Source: Hoylesella buccalis ATCC 35310 (lineage in GTDB: Bacteria; Bacteroidota; Bacteroidia; Bacteroidales; Bacteroidaceae). From it: a DNA stretch of 64,000 nucleotides. Location of the stretch: NCBI RefSeq assembly GCF_025151385.1, contig NZ_CP102287.1:2728001-2792000 (forward strand), read 5' to 3'. Position numbers and translations under genes: made by a program. The stretch's first letter is position 1, and each line of letters begins with the position of its first letter. The notes under the pieces were generated by a model that did not search any database, was not told the origin of the DNA, and saw only the letters and a program-made list of their open reading frames with translations. Below, in pieces: positions 20,045 to 28,646 of this stretch.

Positions 20045-20252
20045 ATGAAAAAACGGACATTCAGCCTTGTCGTCTACGCTTGCATCACTGCTTTTGCTGG
20101 CTCCTTTTACCGGTAAGTCGATGATGGGCGACGTGTTGACCTTTGTGTTGGCGCAGCCTTATTTCGACTTTATGCCGAGTGTTCGATACGGTGAACTCAT
20201 CTTGGATGGCACATACCATAAGCATGATGAAGATATTTCTTCATCATGTTAA
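20045..20252 (+). pseudogene. Possible decayed gene fragment with signal peptide
   Basis: ATG at 20045 opens MKKRTFSLVVYACITAFAG and stops at 20114. In the next frame the reading continues as LSSTLASLLLLAPFTGKSMM and then about 40 further residues (DVLTFVLAQPYFDFMPSVRYG, ILDGTYHKHDED) up to 20252. Joined after MKKRTFSLV by a one-base shift, the two give a good signal peptide followed by a short mature part. I do not recognise the family. It may be the remnant of a secreted protein gene, or chance. Confidence 0.3.
20223..20248. terminator. Hairpin between convergent GH2 and manC genes
   Basis: Perfect 11-bp stem CATGATGAAGA / TCTTCATCATG with a 4-nt loop, in the space between GH2 (+) and manC (-). 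There is no strong T run on either side, so a terminator role is tentative. Confidence 0.4.
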
Positions 20253-20308
20253 ATCGCTCGTCTAATTGTTTATATGTTAATAATAAGCACGGTCAAATTG
20301 AAAAACGT

Positions 20309-21391
20309 TTATATATAGTCCGTTCCCTTCTTGATTTGCACCTCATTGACATATTTTCTCACCAGTGCCGACGAGTCTTCTTTCTTGCAAATAAGCAATA
20401 CGTTGCCATGTTCGGCGATGATGTAGCCATCCAGTCCGTTGAGGATGGCCAGCTTATCTTTCGGCAACTTGATGACATTATTTTGGCAATCTTCAAGGAT
20501 GACGTTGCTGTCGATCACCACATTGTCCGATTCGCTCTTCTGCATGGCCTCGTAGATGCTGTGCCACGTACCGATGTCGGCCCAGCCAAAGTTGCATTTC
20601 ATGACGTACACCCGTTCTGATTTCTCCAGCACACCGTTGTCAACCGACAGGTTGGGGTACAGTGGGAAGTTTTTATTGATGAAATGGTTCTCCTCTTCGA
20701 TGGTCCAATGGGGCGTCATGGCATCGAGATTGCGCAACACAGAGGGCAGCAACTTGAACAGACAGTGGCTCAAATAGCGTATGTTTGCCATGAACATGCC
20801 CGTGTTCCAATAAAACTCACCGCTCTCCACAAACATCTTGGCAAAATCTCTTTCGGGTTTTTCGGTGAACGACTGTACTTGATAAACGCCGTTCTCCGCC
20901 GGCTCGCCCAATTGAATGTAGCCATATCCAGGCTCTGGTCTGGTGGGCTTGATGCCCAGGGTGAGCAGCTCATCTCTCTGACTGACAAAAGCAAATCCCT
21001 CCTGGATGTCGCTTACAAAGGCGTCCTCGTTCTGAATCATTTGGTCGGACGGCGTCACCAACAGGTTCGCGTTGGGGTTGAATCGCATGATGCGATGTGC
21101 GGCCCATGCCACGCTTGGTGCCGTGTTGCGGTGGATGGGTTCGGCCAAGATGCGGTCTTCCGTGATGTCGGGCAACTGCTGATGAACGTCATCAAGGTAT
21201 GACTGATTGGTGCTGATGAAGATATTATTGGGTGGAACTACCTTGAGCATCCGGTCGTATGTTTGCTGCAAAAGCGTACGTCCTGTGCCAAAGAAGTCGA
21301 TGAATTGTTTCGGCGTGGCTTCACGACTGCAAGGCCAAAGGCGTTTACCTTTTCCTCCGGCCAGAATGACACAGTATTGGCTATCTGACAT
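20309..21391 (-). CDS. manC: Mannose-1-phosphate guanylyltransferase
   Basis: Makes GDP-mannose from mannose 1-phosphate and GTP, feeding mannose- and fucose-containing surface glycans. 360 residues with the nucleotidyltransferase signature VILAGGKGKRLWPCSREATPKQF, the metal/nucleotide motif LVTPSDQMI and the sugar-binding EKPERDFAKMF. It has only the transferase domain, without the fused phosphomannose isomerase seen in some family members. A minus-strand promoter box lies at 21421-21428. Confidence 0.93.
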   Translation of the reverse strand: MSDSQYCVILAGGKGKRLWPCSREATPKQFIDFFGTGRTLLQQTYDRMLKVVPPNNIFISTNQSYLDDVHQQLPDITEDRILAEPIHRNTAPSVAWAAHRIMRFNPNANLLVTPSDQMIQNEDAFVSDIQEGFAFVSQRDELLTLGIKPTRPEPGYGYIQLGEPAENGVYQVQSFTEKPERDFAKMFVESGEFYWNTGMFMANIRYLSHCLFKLLPSVLRNLDAMTPHWTIEEENHFINKNFPLYPNLSVDNGVLEKSERVYVMKCNFGWADIGTWHSIYEAMQKSESDNVVIDSNVILEDCQNNVIKLPKDKLAILNGLDGYIIAEHGNVLLICKKEDSSALVRKYVNEVQIKKGTDYI

Positions 21392-21420
21392 GATGGTATG
21401 GTTAGTTGTTGATTAGATTT

Positions 21421-21428
21421 CAAAGGTA
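21421..21428 (-). promoter_or_regulatory. manC promoter -7 box
   Basis: TACCTTTG read on the minus strand, 30 bp before the ATG; a TTG about 20 bp further upstream could serve as -33. Confidence 0.55.
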
Positions 21429-21531
21429 CGAAAATAAACCATACCGAACAATTATTTTAGTTTTATTTTGACCCAGTATTAAATATTCACACCTCATTGA
21501 AAGATGGCGAAAAAAGTGGGTTCATGTAGAT

Positions 21532-21613
21532 GAATATTCTTGACAACGTACCTCTTTCTCCTTGGCTTATTTGCGAGCAGTCATGGTGGTGGTTGCAAAT
21601 AACGCAAGCATGA
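21532..21613 (+). repeat. Hairpin module, copy 1 (homologous to 58594-58675)
   Basis: Begins GAAT..TCTTGACAA and contains an inverted repeat GGCTTATTTGC (21564-21574) / GCAAATAACGC (21595-21605), ending in ATGA. The module at 58594 has the same order of elements (GAAT, TCTTGACAA, CTTGGC, GGTTGCAAATAA). A 22-bp repeat array follows about 60 bp downstream, as it follows the second copy about 85 bp downstream. Confidence 0.5.
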
Positions 21614-21673
21614 GCTACTTTTGTATGTGATTGTTGTATAATGCGTTATAGGGATGATGATGCCTTGGGTAGC

Positions 21674-21805
21674 TGCTTCTTCGGCTTTTTGTCGCCAATA
21701 GCATAGCTTTTAACCTCCAATCTGCATGCTTTTGGCGGGCAAGAACATGCCTATTGCCCCACAAAGTGATGCTTCTTGCAGCGTCATCTCATTGTTTTTC
21801 ATGAA
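21674..21805 (+). repeat. 22-bp degenerate tandem repeat array, six units
   Basis: Units start at 21674, 21696, 21718, 21740, 21762 and 21784, each exactly 22 bp. The consensus is CAANNNCATGNTTTTGC plus about five variable bases; the clearest units are those at 21696 and 21718. The same unit recurs at 42340-42427 and 58759-58934. Periodicity may extend further at both ends (21652, 21806) with less identity. Apart from these repeats, the 770-bp space between manC and the next receptor holds no recognisable gene. Confidence 0.6.
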
Positions 21806-21932
21806 AAAGAGCGATTTCTCAGCCAAATAATCTGCTGTTTGCTCCTTGCTTGCCTATTGATTTTTTCTATATTGAAAGTTTTCAATTGCTGTTTTAGGGC
21901 CTCTTTTTTGATAAAAAATCGGACAATCTGTA

Positions 21933-22010
21933 GGGGCGTGATTCATCACGTTCCGTCGCCATTAGCGTGAAAAAGAGCAACGTTTAACGGTGGGGCCGTG
22001 ATTCATCGCC
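21933..22010 (+). repeat. Pair of GGGG(C)CGTGATTCATC repeats
   Basis: GGGGCGTGATTCATCACG at 21933-21950 contains the palindrome CGTGAT-TC-ATCACG. A related copy, GGGGCCGTGATTCATCGCC, lies at 21992-22010. Function unknown. Confidence 0.4.
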
Positions 22011-22109
22011 AATCTGGTTTGGCGCACAGCAAGTTGCAATAGTAATGAAACAGATGTTGTGAGTTTGTCACATAGTTGTATCGTTATCATCATATTACGG
22101 AAATAAAAA

Positions 22110-22133
22110 TGCAACATCATACCCGTACTTTTG
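22110..22133 (+). promoter_or_regulatory. Promoter of second TonB-receptor operon with TGnAACATC box
   Basis: TGCAACATC (22110-22118), 7 bp, then TACTTTTG (22126-22133), and no TTTG at -33. The geometry is identical to 5834-5857 and 57234-57257. Further upstream, TTGTCAC (22065-22071) and TTGTATC (22076-22082) form an 11-bp-spaced direct repeat resembling PHO-box half-sites, an additional candidate activator site. Confidence 0.6.
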
Positions 22134-22161
22134 CAGCGTAAAAATTAGTTCAGTATTTCTA

Positions 22162-24957
22162 ATGAAGACAATGAAAAGGGGATTGGTAGCTGCATGCATG
22201 CTACTACTGATGAGTTTACAAATGGCCGGCCAAGAGATTAGCGGCACGGTGGTGGATGCTAAAAGCAAGGAGCCGTTGATAGGTGCGACCATCGAGATGG
22301 CAGGTGGCAAGCCAGCCGGCGTCACTGACATGGATGGTAGGTTTAAACTTACCGGGCTCAAGGAACAAAAATACACGCTTATAATAAGGTACGTTTCTTA
22401 TAAGGCCAAAACGCTTAGAGGGGTTCTCACCGGAACAACCGACCTGGTGGTGGAGATGAGCGCCGACGAGCAAACGCTGAAAGAAGTGCAGATAACAGCT
22501 GCGGTCAAACAAACTACCGAGACTGCCATGGTGCAGTTGGCGAAAGAGAGTCCTTATGTGATGAGCAACATCTCTTCGCAAGAGATTCGTCGCACGCAAG
22601 ACTCAAATGCCGGTGAGGTAATTAGGCGTGTGCCAGGCGTGAGTTTGATAGAAGATAAGTTCGTGATGGTGCGCGGCCTGTCCCAGCGTTATAATAATGT
22701 ATGGGTGAATGGGGGTGCTGTTCCCAGCAGTGAAGCCGACTCAAGGGCTTTCTCGTTTGATATTGTACCCAGCTCACAAATAGACAATTTGTTGATTGTA
22801 AAAACCCAATCGCCCGAATATCCATCTGATTATAGTGGTGGATTTATCGTGTTGAACACAAAAGAGATACCGTCAGAAAACTCGTTCTCGCTATCCTTAG
22901 GAGGCAATTGGAATACCCAGTCGGCCTTTCAAGACTTTACCTACGCCAAAGGTTCGAATACCGATTTTCTTGGATTTGATGGCGGTTTGCGCTCGTTGGA
23001 CGGCGGCATTCACAGTCAACTAAAAACCTTATCAGACCAAGCGATTAGCTTATTGGATAACGGATTGAACAATGACTGGCACGAGAAGACGAAGAAACCT
23101 TTGGGAGATTTGAAACTTTCTGCCAATTGGAATCACCAATGGGACGTGAATCGGTACAGGCTGGGGATGATAGTGGCGCTGAATTACAGTAACGAATACA
23201 GAACCTATCGGGACATGGAGAACAACCTGTTTGGTATTTATGACGCCCAAAACGACCGTGAAAACTATCTGCGCCAATCGGTTGACAACCAGTTTAACAA
23301 CAATGTGCGATTGGGTAGCATGTTCAATCTTACGCTCATGTCGAAAAATGGGAAAAACAAATACCAACTAAAAAATATCTTTAACCAGTTGGGCAACAAT
23401 CGCTATACCGAGCGTAACGGCATCAGTGCACAGTCGAACAATGAACAATCGGCAGAATATTATTATCGTAGTCGTACCACCTATAATGCACAGCTTACCG
23501 GAAAGCATACGCTAAGGGCGCATGAGTTAGACTGGAATGTGGGATATGCATACGCCAATCGGCACATTCCCGACCGTCGACGCTATTTGGTCAACGATGC
23601 CATTGAGACCAATCGGTTAGGATTGTTGACAGGAAACGATGTGTCACGTGAGTGGACACAGTTGGATGAACACATTGTGTCGGGGAGTGTGAACGACAAG
23701 TTTACCTTTAATTGGGGACAATGGGAGCCATTTTTGAAGTATGGTGCGTATGGCGAATATCGTACCCGCGATTACACAACTCGCGAATTGATATACAATT
23801 GGAACACGTCTAACAACAACATGCCAGACGGATTCAGGTACATGGAGATGCCAACCCTGCTGAGCGATGCCTCTTACTTTGGCGTGGACAAGTTGCATTT
23901 GCTGGAGCAAATGCACATGCGCAACGACTATATCGGACACAACACGTTAGGCGCAGGATACTTGGCAATGTCTCTCCCCTTTGGCAAGTTAGGTATCTAC
24001 GCCGGTGTCCGATTTGAACATAACAACATGGAGTTGGTATCAAATACACGAGACACAGAAGTGAGTCATGTCAGTACATTTTATAAAACCAACGACCTGT
24101 TTCCTTCGCTCAACACCACTTATAAGTTTAATGATCAACATCAACTGCGTTTGTCGTATGGAAGAAGTATCAACCGACCAGAGTTTCGTGAAGTGTCCTC
24201 ATCAGTATATTATGATTTCGACTTAGCCTCCGATGTAAAAGGTAATCCTAACTTAAAAAATGCGTATGTGGACAACATCGATTTACGATACGAATACTAT
24301 CCAAGTCGAGGCGAACAGATATCAGTAGCCGCGTTTTACAAACACTTTAAGCATCCTATTGAGTGGACCTATACGGTGACAGGAGGTACAGATTTGAATT
24401 ATTCGTACATCAATGCCTTGGCTGCCAACAATTATGGACTGGAGTTGGACATCAAGAAATCGCTCGATTTCATCGGTCTTCCTCATTTCAGTTGGTCACT
24501 CAACGGGGCTTTGATTAAGAGTAGTGTGCAGTTTGAAAAGGGATCTAAGGAAAAAGACAGGCCCATGCAAGGGCAGTCACCTTATCTGATTAACACAGGA
24601 ATATTTTATAAGAACGAGGCGCACCAAATGCACATCGCCTTGTTATACAATCGCATAGGCAAACGTATTATAGGCGTGGGACGTAGCGAAGGCACCACTT
24701 CGGGCGACAATATCAATGCCCGCGTGCCCGATAGCTATGAGATGCCACGGGATGTTATTGATTTGACGGCTTCTAAAAAGTTTGGAAATCACTGGGAACT
24801 TAAATTGGGCGTGCGCGATTTGTTAGCACAGAAAGTGTATTATAAGCAATTTGCTGACGTTACTTATGCCGATGGAGCCAAGAAAGAGGTAACCGAAATC
24901 AGTCGTTGTTACCAACCCGGACGCAATCTATCCTTGTCGGTTATCTATCAATTTTGA
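22162..24957 (+). CDS. TonB-dependent outer-membrane receptor
   Basis: 931 residues, intact. Signal peptide (MKRGLVAACMLLLMSLQMAGQ), carboxypeptidase-regulatory-like domain (ISGTVVDAKSKEPLIGATIE), plug domain (IRRVPGVSLIEDKFVMVRGLSQRYNNVWVNG), then a beta-barrel with an outer-membrane C-terminal strand (LSLSVIYQF). It shares domain order and barrel motifs (LRLSYGRSINRPEFREV, LKNAYVDNIDLRYEYYPSRGEQ) with the frameshifted receptor at 5886. It is followed by a beta-helix lipoprotein and not by SusD, so it belongs to a receptor class other than SusC. Substrate unknown; the shared promoter motif suggests a link to phosphate supply. Confidence 0.88.
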   Translation: MKTMKRGLVAACMLLLMSLQMAGQEISGTVVDAKSKEPLIGATIEMAGGKPAGVTDMDGRFKLTGLKEQKYTLIIRYVSYKAKTLRGVLTGTTDLVVEMSADEQTLKEVQITAAVKQTTETAMVQLAKESPYVMSNISSQEIRRTQDSNAGEVIRRVPGVSLIEDKFVMVRGLSQRYNNVWVNGGAVPSSEADSRAFSFDIVPSSQIDNLLIVKTQSPEYPSDYSGGFIVLNTKEIPSENSFSLSLGGNWNTQSAFQDFTYAKGSNTDFLGFDGGLRSLDGGIHSQLKTLSDQAISLLDNGLNNDWHEKTKKPLGDLKLSANWNHQWDVNRYRLGMIVALNYSNEYRTYRDMENNLFGIYDAQNDRENYLRQSVDNQFNNNVRLGSMFNLTLMSKNGKNKYQLKNIFNQLGNNRYTERNGISAQSNNEQSAEYYYRSRTTYNAQLTGKHTLRAHELDWNVGYAYANRHIPDRRRYLVNDAIETNRLGLLTGNDVSREWTQLDEHIVSGSVNDKFTFNWGQWEPFLKYGAYGEYRTRDYTTRELIYNWNTSNNNMPDGFRYMEMPTLLSDASYFGVDKLHLLEQMHMRNDYIGHNTLGAGYLAMSLPFGKLGIYAGVRFEHNNMELVSNTRDTEVSHVSTFYKTNDLFPSLNTTYKFNDQHQLRLSYGRSINRPEFREVSSSVYYDFDLASDVKGNPNLKNAYVDNIDLRYEYYPSRGEQISVAAFYKHFKHPIEWTYTVTGGTDLNYSYINALAANNYGLELDIKKSLDFIGLPHFSWSLNGALIKSSVQFEKGSKEKDRPMQGQSPYLINTGIFYKNEAHQMHIALLYNRIGKRIIGVGRSEGTTSGDNINARVPDSYEMPRDVIDLTASKKFGNHWELKLGVRDLLAQKVYYKQFADVTYADGAKKEVTEISRCYQPGRNLSLSVIYQF

Positions 24958-25011
24958 AAACTAAGTTAATATAAATATCATATTTCGTTCATTGATTAAA
25001 ACAAAACAAAG

Positions 25012-26526
25012 ATGAAAAAAAGTTTGAATTTATGGGGATTGATGACAATCCTAACGCTCTCTCTCGGTTTTACTGCTTGTGGAGATGAAGAAGATGAGCC
25101 GGTTGATAAAAAGGAGTCAACGACCCAATACGTTTGGGGAACAGATGGTGGGTTAAAGAGTTGTGACCACTTGTTGTTCACTGACGGTAAGGAAGACCCT
25201 AATGGTAAGGAGATTGGCAATGGCAATCAGGAGTTTGTCTTCAAGGGGAAACAAACGCTAAAGAAAGGTACTTATCTGCTGAAGGGCTGGGTGTATATTG
25301 CCGAAGGCTCGGAACTGACCATTGAACCAGGTACTATCATCAAGGGTGATAAGGCGACAAAGGCTGCCCTGATTGCAGAGCGAGGTGGAAAACTCATTGC
25401 GAAAGGCACGCCTACAGAACCTATTGTGTTTACATCGGCACAAGCCAAAGGCAATCGTAAGCCTGGAGATTGGGGTGGTGTCATCCTCTGTGGAAAGGCT
25501 GTAAACAATCAGCAGGAAATGGAAATAGAAGGAGGTCCACGCACGAAGCATGGAGGCAATGACAATGCAGACAACTCGGGTGTACTGAGTTATGTGCGTA
25601 TTGAGTTTGCTGGTTATCCATTCAGACAGGATAAAGAAATCAATGGCTTGACCTTAGGCTCGGTAGGAAGTGGCACACAGCTCGACCATATCCAGGTTTC
25701 TTACTCCAATGACGACTCTTACGAGTGGTTTGGAGGTGCGGTAAACGCTAAGTATCTCATTGCTTACAAAGGTTGGGATGATGATTTTGACACTGACAAT
25801 GGCTATTGCGGTATGGTACAATTTGGTCTTGTTGTACGTGACTCGAAGCTTGCGGATGCCTCTCAAAGCAATGGATTTGAAAGTGATAACAATGGTTCAG
25901 GATCGGCCGTTGAGCCTTATACCACTGCACAATTCTCGAATATCACGTTTATAGGACCTAAATTGGATAAGAACTTCCAAAACAAGCCCGATTATATTAC
26001 AGGTGGAAGTATGAATCCCAATAATGGTTCGGCACTCGGTAAGTTCCAATCTGCCATGCAAATTCGTCGTAACTCTCGCTTGAGTTGTTACAATACGTTG
26101 GCCATTGGCTATCCTATCGGCCTGATGCTTGATAACGAAAAGGGCGACACACAGGGTGCTGCCACAGCTGGAAAACTCAGTTTGAAGAACATTTGGTTTG
26201 CAGGGATGGATGCCATCGGTTCGGATATGAACAAGAAATATGAGGACGAGTTGGTTACTGACTATAAAGCAAAGAAGGCAGATAGCAGCAAGAAATCATT
26301 CTCTACCACCTTCTTCTTATCACAGGGTAACATCGTGAAGGAGTCTTGGGAAGGCCTGATTGATACCAAAACATTCAAACCTTTGGCATCAAGTCCGTTG
26401 CTGAACGCTGCTTCTTTCACCGGATTGAAAGGCTTTAAGACAGTTTCTTACATTGGAGCCTTTGCTGCAAACGATAACTGGGCTGAAGGTTGGACTGAGT
26501 TTGATCCAGAAAATGCCAATTATTGA
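25012..26526 (+). CDS. Surface-exposed beta-helix lipoprotein, partner of the TonB receptor
   Basis: 504 residues, 54 bp after the receptor. The lipobox is GFTAC (Cys23), followed by the acidic stretch GDEEDE, which fits the Bacteroidota signal for export of lipoproteins to the cell surface. The body repeats beta-helix rungs (GWVYIAEGSELTIEPGTIIKG, GGKLIAKGTPTEPIVFTSAQ, GDWGGVILCGKA, VLSYVRIEFAGYPF) and contains a conserved block (SYSNDDSYEWFGGAVNAKYL, GWDDDFDTDNGY) with many Asp residues that could bind metal. Probably captures ligand for the adjacent receptor. Related to the lipoprotein at 8684. A strong terminator follows. Confidence 0.8.
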   Translation: MKKSLNLWGLMTILTLSLGFTACGDEEDEPVDKKESTTQYVWGTDGGLKSCDHLLFTDGKEDPNGKEIGNGNQEFVFKGKQTLKKGTYLLKGWVYIAEGSELTIEPGTIIKGDKATKAALIAERGGKLIAKGTPTEPIVFTSAQAKGNRKPGDWGGVILCGKAVNNQQEMEIEGGPRTKHGGNDNADNSGVLSYVRIEFAGYPFRQDKEINGLTLGSVGSGTQLDHIQVSYSNDDSYEWFGGAVNAKYLIAYKGWDDDFDTDNGYCGMVQFGLVVRDSKLADASQSNGFESDNNGSGSAVEPYTTAQFSNITFIGPKLDKNFQNKPDYITGGSMNPNNGSALGKFQSAMQIRRNSRLSCYNTLAIGYPIGLMLDNEKGDTQGAATAGKLSLKNIWFAGMDAIGSDMNKKYEDELVTDYKAKKADSSKKSFSTTFFLSQGNIVKESWEGLIDTKTFKPLASSPLLNAASFTGLKGFKTVSYIGAFAANDNWAEGWTEFDPENANY

Positions 26527-26564
26527 TTGTACGTTGATGCGACAGTAAATTTGTAGGTTTTAGC

Positions 26565-26649
26565 GATTCTATAGCGGATCGTATAGATAAGTAGTTTTTT
26601 TTATGACTTCTTATACTTGTCTATACGAAACGTTATAGAATCTTTTTTT
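26565..26649 (+). terminator. Strong terminator after the second receptor operon
   Basis: Long imperfect stem of about 27 bp: GATTCTATAGCG and CGTATAGATAAG on the left, CTTGTCTATACG and CGTTATAGAATC on the right, ending in seven T (26643-26649). Confidence 0.85.
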
Positions 26650-26707
26650 GATGCATCAATCAGCCCAATAGTACACCTAACAAGTACTATTTTGTGCAGA
26701 AATACGA

Positions 26708-26726
26708 ATTACGATATATTCGTAAT
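26708..26726. promoter_or_regulatory. Upstream BlaI-type operator
   Basis: Perfect 7-bp inverted repeat ATTACGA-TATAT-TCGTAAT. The same TTACGA/TCGTAA core recurs at 26793-26807 inside the promoter of the repressor gene, so this is probably a second repressor site. Confidence 0.55.
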
Positions 26727-26782
26727 AATATTAAAAACAACTACTTCTGATAAATATTTATGATTTATTAACTAATAAACGC

Positions 26783-26813
26783 TTGCAGTTATTACGAAAA
26801 GTTCGTAGATTTG
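26783..26813 (+). promoter_or_regulatory. Promoter and operator of the BlaI-like gene
   Basis: A -33 TTG (26783-26785) and -7 TAGATTTG (26806-26813) flank a perfect inverted repeat TACGAA-AAG-TTCGTA (26793-26807). A repressor bound there would block RNA polymerase, so the gene is probably autoregulated. Confidence 0.65.
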
Positions 26814-26880
26814 CGAGTGATAAGCGATCGATGGGCTGACATCAGTCAGTTGCTTATTATTTAAGTTGATAATACGCAAG

Positions 26881-27252
26881 ATGATGAATATGGAAAAATT
26901 GACAGTACAAGAAGAAGAGGTCATGCAACGTATATGGCAATTAGGAAGTTGTACGGTAAAGCAAATATTAGGTGAACTGGGCACGCCTCCACCGCCATAC
27001 ACCACTGTTGCTTCGGTGGTGAACAACCTCAAGCGCAAAGACTTTGTAAATCAAGAGCAGCGAGGGAACACCTACGTTTACTCTCCTGCCATTCCAGAAG
27101 AGAAGTACAAACAGCACTGTATGTCGCGCTTTGTTCGTGATTACTTTAGTAACTCGTTCAAGGACATGGTGTCTTTCTTTGCGAAAGAAGAGAAACTGTC
27201 TTCTGAAGACTTGCAAGACATCATTGACCAAATTGAGAAGGGTAACGAATAA
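26881..27252 (+). CDS. BlaI/MecI/CopY family transcriptional repressor
   Basis: 123 residues from the ATG at 26881; the in-frame ATGs at 26884 and 26890 (MEKLTVQEEEVM) are alternatives, and the TTG at 26866 is less likely. The winged-helix DNA-binding domain is visible (LTVQEEEVMQRIWQLGSCTVKQILGEL, YTTVASVVNNLKRKDFV), as is the C-terminal dimerisation helix with FRDYFSNSF-like spacing. Family members repress their own operon and are inactivated by a partner M56 membrane protein. The next gene, 66 bp downstream, encodes such a protein. Two matching operators lie upstream. Confidence 0.9.
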   Translation: MMNMEKLTVQEEEVMQRIWQLGSCTVKQILGELGTPPPPYTTVASVVNNLKRKDFVNQEQRGNTYVYSPAIPEEKYKQHCMSRFVRDYFSNSFKDMVSFFAKEEKLSSEDLQDIIDQIEKGNE

Positions 27253-27318
27253 ACTCCTTTCCTAATCGCTGGTTAGAAAATAATAGATTTGAACACGCAC
27301 ACTTAAAAAATACAGATT

Positions 27319-28635
27319 ATGCTTATCTATCTCGTCAAAGTGAACATAGCCCTCATACTGTTGTATGGCTTTTATCAGATGTTTTGTGCCAAAGACACGT
27401 TTTTTGGCTGGAGAAGAGGTCTTTTGTTAGGCATTTATGCCATCGCCTTCTTGGTTCCATTGATGCCAACAATCGATTGGCTCATGACCGCTGAAACCAC
27501 TCAAGGAATGGCATTAACGTACCGGCAAGTAGTGCTTCCTGAGCTAACTGTTGGAGCAGAGAATGCCAAGCAGACTTGGATGAACGCAGTGCAGTGGATA
27601 TATATAGGTGGGGTAGCGGTACTCTTGCTTCGGATGTTGGTGCAAGTAGGCATGATTGTGGCCATGATTATCCGCACCAAGACGCGCGATATAGACGGTT
27701 GCAAGGTACATATCATCAAGGGCAAAGGCAGTCCGTTCTCCTTTTTCCAATGGATATTTGTGAATCCCGACGCACAAACGCCTGTTCAACTGCACGAGAT
27801 ATTGGTGCACGAGCAGACACATGCCAGACAATGGCATTCGATAGATGTCATTTGTTCCGAACTCTTTACCATCGTATGTTGGATGAATCCTTTTGCATGG
27901 TTGTTGAGACGAGAGGTGAGAATGAACATAGAATATTTGGCAGATCATCGAGTGGTGACAAATGGAATCAACTCTAAAACCTACCAGTACCACCTATTAG
28001 GATTGTCGTATCAAAAGAATGTAGCTACAATTTCAAATAACTTCAATGTTTTACCATTAAAAAAAAGAATCAAGATGATGAACAAACGCAGAACAAAACC
28101 CGTAGGAAAGGTTAAATACTTGTTTTTCCTTCCGCTCGTAGCCGCACTCCTCGCAGCGAGCAACATAGAGAGTATCGCACGCTCTATCAGTGAACAACCC
28201 ACTATTGTGAAGAAAGATAGCGTGAAAGTTTTGCGGTACACGCTACCACAAAAGCCCAAAAAGAAGCAGACACCGGTCAAAAAACAGAAGAAAGGTGGCG
28301 CAGTAAAAGATGATGCTGATAAAGTATATACGGTATCATCAGTGATGCCCGAGTACGAAGGAGGCATACCTGCTTTAATGAATTTTTTGGCAACAAACAT
28401 GAAATATCCCGTAGAGGCGCAGAAAAAGAAAATAGAAGGGCGCGTCATCGTGAGTTTTGTTGTAGAAAAAGATGGATCGCTGTCAAACTTTAAGGTTGTC
28501 AGATCTATTGACCCATTATTAGATGCAGAGGCCCTCAGAGTGGCAAAGTTGCAAAAGAAATGGAAGCCTGGATATGAAAAAGGCAAGCCTGTGCGGGTTC
28601 AATACACACTTCCCATCACTTTTAAGTTGCAATAA
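27319..28635 (+). CDS. M56 (BlaR1-type) membrane metallopeptidase with C-terminal TonB domain
   Basis: 438 residues. N-terminal transmembrane helices (LIYLVKVNIALILLYGFY; LLLGIYAIAFLVPLMP; IYIGGVAVLLLRMLVQVGMI), then the zinc-protease motif HEQTH (H164-H168) with EYLADHRVV downstream. Another membrane helix (YLFFLPLVAALLAAS) is followed by a Lys/Pro-rich linker and a TonB C-terminal domain (PEYEGGIPALMNFLATNMKYP, EGRVIVSFVVEKDG). There is no beta-lactam sensor domain; the TonB-like domain takes its place. Inferred role: signal receptor or protease controlling the repressor upstream, possibly also contacting outer-membrane proteins. The signal is unknown. Confidence 0.88.
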   Translation: MLIYLVKVNIALILLYGFYQMFCAKDTFFGWRRGLLLGIYAIAFLVPLMPTIDWLMTAETTQGMALTYRQVVLPELTVGAENAKQTWMNAVQWIYIGGVAVLLLRMLVQVGMIVAMIIRTKTRDIDGCKVHIIKGKGSPFSFFQWIFVNPDAQTPVQLHEILVHEQTHARQWHSIDVICSELFTIVCWMNPFAWLLRREVRMNIEYLADHRVVTNGINSKTYQYHLLGLSYQKNVATISNNFNVLPLKKRIKMMNKRRTKPVGKVKYLFFLPLVAALLAASNIESIARSISEQPTIVKKDSVKVLRYTLPQKPKKKQTPVKKQKKGGAVKDDADKVYTVSSVMPEYEGGIPALMNFLATNMKYPVEAQKKKIEGRVIVSFVVEKDGSLSNFKVVRSIDPLLDAEALRVAKLQKKWKPGYEKGKPVRVQYTLPITFKLQ

Positions 28636-28646
28636 ACTTATCGATC

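Noticed and set aside
22065..22082. Canonical E. coli-type PHO box as the sole control site
   Set aside because: TTGTCAC-N4-TTGTATC looks similar, but it lies 43 bp from the -7 box and is not repeated at the other two promoters. The shared TGnAACATC box is the better candidate.
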